Assembly (NCBI RefSeq): GCF_003703975.1 | Contig: NZ_QTJY01000002.1 | Coordinates: 558,001-622,000, forward strand | Reading direction: 5' to 3' | Origin: Larkinella soli | GTDB lineage: Bacteria; Bacteroidota; Bacteroidia; Cytophagales; Spirosomataceae | DNA: 64,000 nt | Shown: one piece after another, positions 62,275 to 64,000 of the stretch | Position numbering within the stretch: the first letter of the stretch is position 1 | Layout of the letters: each line of letters starts with the position of its first letter | The notes under the pieces: generated by a model | Told to the model about the DNA's origin: nothing | Databases searched by the model: none | What the model saw: only the letters and a program-made list of their open reading frames with translations | Program-made: the position numbers and the translations under genes

Positions 62275-63135
62275 ATGCAGTCCCGCACGTGTTTGATTAC
62301 CGGCGCCAACTCCGGCATCGGGCGAATTTCAGCTCTGGAGTTAGCCAAAAAGGGTTTTGACATCATTATGCTCTGCCGGAACGCCGAGAAGGCCCGACCG
62401 GTGCGGCAGGAAATAAAAAAAGTCAGCAAATCCGGCCGCGTCGACCTCATCTGGTGCGACCTCTCCAGCCAGCAATCGGTCGTGCAGGCCGCCCGCGAGA
62501 TCATCGACCGCTACGACCGGCTGGACGTGCTGCTCAACAATGCCGGCCTATACATCCATAAGGAACAATACTCCCTGGATGGAATCGAACTGACGTTTGC
62601 CACCAACCACCTTGGTCCCTTTCTGCTGACCAATCTGCTCCTCGACCTGCTCCGAAAGGGCGACCGCCCGCGCGTCGTGACGGTTTCGTCCGAAGCCCAT
62701 CGCTTCAGCAGCGGTTTTAAACTCGATGAACTGGCTAAACCGCGGTCCTACAACGGCTGGAAAGCCTACGGTGCCTCCAAACTCTGCAACATCCTGTTTG
62801 CCAAAGAACTGGCCGAACGGACGATGGGTGAGGGAATCACCTCCAACAGCCTCCACCCCGGAGCCGTGAAGACCAACTTCGGAGCGGATATTTCGAGCCT
62901 GATGGGGCTGGCCTTCCGACTGATGCAGCCGTTCTTCATCAGCCCGGAAAAGGGGGCCGAGACGAGCATTTATCTGGCCTCGTCGCCGGAAGTGGAGAAA
63001 GTTACCGGATTGTATTTCGACAAAAGCCGCCCGAAAACGCCCAACCAGGAGGCCCAGAGCAGCTACAATGCGAAGGCCCTCTGGGCCCTGAGCGAAAAAC
63101 TGACCGAGTTGAATAACCGACTGGTCAGCGTATAA
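62275..63135 (+). CDS. Short-chain dehydrogenase/reductase (retinol dehydrogenase-like)
   Basis: The 286-residue protein starts at ATG 62275, just before TCLITGANSGIGRISALELA (NAD(P)-binding TGxxxGIG, about 8-15). It has LLNNAG (about 87-92), the catalytic Ser in VVTVSSEAH and a YGASKLCNILF active site (Tyr-x3-Lys, about 163-167). The SEAH/KLCN pattern resembles retinol dehydrogenase and WW-domain oxidoreductase-type SDRs. Substrate unknown. Confidence 0.88.
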   Translation: MQSRTCLITGANSGIGRISALELAKKGFDIIMLCRNAEKARPVRQEIKKVSKSGRVDLIWCDLSSQQSVVQAAREIIDRYDRLDVLLNNAGLYIHKEQYSLDGIELTFATNHLGPFLLTNLLLDLLRKGDRPRVVTVSSEAHRFSSGFKLDELAKPRSYNGWKAYGASKLCNILFAKELAERTMGEGITSNSLHPGAVKTNFGADISSLMGLAFRLMQPFFISPEKGAETSIYLASSPEVEKVTGLYFDKSRPKTPNQEAQSSYNAKALWALSEKLTELNNRLVSV

Positions 63136-63146
63136 GGAACTTTCCG

Positions 63147-64000
63147 TCAGGAATCCAGCGCCTGCCGGAAATCCCCGATCAGATCGTCGGGGTGTTCGAG
63201 GCCGACCGAGATCCGGAGCAGGTTCGGCGGGGTGGCGGTGGTCGGTCCTTCGACCGAGGCCCGGTGTTCGATCAGGGTCTCCACTCCGCCCAGACTCGTG
63301 GCTCTCGTGACCAGCTTCAGCCGACTGGTAAAGGCCAGCGCTTCGGCCTGTCCGCCTTTGACCTGAATCGAGAGCATGGCCCCGAACAGCGCCATCTGTC
63401 GGCGGGCGACGGCATGGCCGGAATGACTTTCCAGACCGGGATAATGCACGACTTCGATGCCCGGATGCTGCGCCAGCGCCTGTGCAATTTTGCCGGCGTT
63501 CTCCGACTGCGCCCGCACCCGCGTCGTCATGGTTTTCAGGCCGCGCAGGAGCATCCAGCAGTCGAAGGGGGCGGCAATGGCGCCCCCGATGGTCTGCAAC
63601 CGCCGGACCCGCTGGTACAATTCGCCGTCTTCCCTGAAGATCAGCGCCCCACTCAGGACGTCACTGTGGCCTCCGATGTACTTGGTCGTCGAATGCATGA
63701 CGACGTCGCAGCCCAGGTCCAGCGGACGCTGAAGAACCGGGGTCGCCCAGGTGTTGTCGCATACGCACCAGGCGCCGGCTTCCCGGGCCAGCCCGGCAAT
63801 AGCCTCGATATCCGCTACTTTCAGCAGCGGGTTGGACGGTGTTTCGATCCAGATCAGCCGGGTATTTTCGTGAATCGACTGCCGAACTTCGTCGAGATTG
63901 GTCAGATCGGCGCGGGTATAGGTCAGGCCCCAGGGGTGGAACAGTTCCTCCAGCAGGGCCGGGGTGCCGTAATAGGCATCGTTCGGGATCACCACGTGAT
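63147..64000 (-). CDS. Cys/Met-metabolism PLP-dependent enzyme (cystathionine gamma-synthase/lyase-like), 5' end outside the window
   Basis: At least 284 residues are visible, with the start beyond the right edge. The PLP-binding lysine lies in VMHSTTKYIGGHSDVLSG; WIETPSNPLLKVADI and the C-terminal LVTRATSLGGVETLIEHRAS are family hallmarks. The family includes cystathionine gamma-synthase, beta/gamma-lyase and O-acylhomoserine sulfhydrylase, which cannot be separated here. The tail IEHRAS and HPDDLIGDFRQAL favours a gamma-synthase or lyase. Confidence 0.9.
   Translation of the reverse strand, partial: HVVIPNDAYYGTPALLEELFHPWGLTYTRADLTNLDEVRQSIHENTRLIWIETPSNPLLKVADIEAIAGLAREAGAWCVCDNTWATPVLQRPLDLGCDVVMHSTTKYIGGHSDVLSGALIFREDGELYQRVRRLQTIGGAIAAPFDCWMLLRGLKTMTTRVRAQSENAGKIAQALAQHPGIEVVHYPGLESHSGHAVARRQMALFGAMLSIQVKGGQAEALAFTSRLKLVTRATSLGGVETLIEHRASVEGPTTATPPNLLRISVGLEHPDDLIGDFRQALDS

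Overview
The window comes from a GC-rich (about 60 %) member of the Bacteroidota, most likely the order Cytophagales and the Spirosoma/Larkinella-like family Spirosomataceae. The evidence is a SusC/SusD pair, Bacteroidota-type -7 promoter elements (TAnnTTTG) close to many start codons, very weak Shine-Dalgarno use, a large CheB/CheR-type hybrid kinase, and many single-domain response regulators. The genus is inferred and cannot be fixed from the sequence alone. No prophage, insertion sequence, CRISPR array or rRNA gene was recognised. One tRNA gene (Arg, anticodon CCG) is present.

Layout. 1-4940: the start of an MddA/NnrU-type membrane methyltransferase running off the left edge, a MalT-like ATPase/LuxR regulator, and a GH109-like oxidoreductase-fold glycosidase. 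5604-20316: the most distinctive region, one co-directional block encoding SusC, SusD, two DoxX-like membrane proteins, a SoxD-like cytochrome c lipoprotein, a SoxC-type molybdenum sulfite dehydrogenase, a FAD oxidoreductase, an exported creatininase-family hydrolase, an SLC13-type anion transporter and a YeiH-type putative sulfate exporter. The last five genes overlap or nearly abut. Read together they suggest outer-membrane uptake of an organosulfur (or sulfur oxyanion) compound, breakdown, oxidation of the released sulfite to sulfate, and anion transport. This pathway is an inference.

20325-31137: lipoproteins, a xylose-isomerase-like TIM barrel, an NmrA-type reductase, a choice-of-anchor-I beta-propeller, a Na/Pi-cotransporter family protein, a TonB-C-domain protein, and a translationally coupled glycosyltransferase/GH1-like pair. 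31184-39096: a response regulator, a PVC-type dehydrogenase/HEAT/cytochrome c protein with a sugar isomerase, a MATE exporter, a GyrI-like protein, a MarR regulator with a duplicated operator-like site before itself and before the next gene, and a ferritin-like YciF-type protein.

39629-55607 is a signalling region: seven further stand-alone receiver proteins (eight in the window), a LytTR gene broken by one amber codon, two paralogous small membrane proteins whose upstream regions share a motif with one of the receivers, a 1612-residue CheB-CheR-PAS-histidine kinase, CcmC, two alpha/beta hydrolases and a PhnA-like membrane protein. 56029-64000 is mostly housekeeping: tRNA-Arg, tandem NUDIX hydrolases, an Anbu proteasome-like peptidase with a transglutaminase, GlmM, a cysteine desulfurase, an SDR oxidoreductase and a truncated Cys/Met-metabolism PLP enzyme at the right edge.

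Three copies of a GC-rich palindromic element (two of about 103 bp, one of 47 bp) lie between genes at 9999, 13848 and 46056; two of them sit inside the sulfur block.
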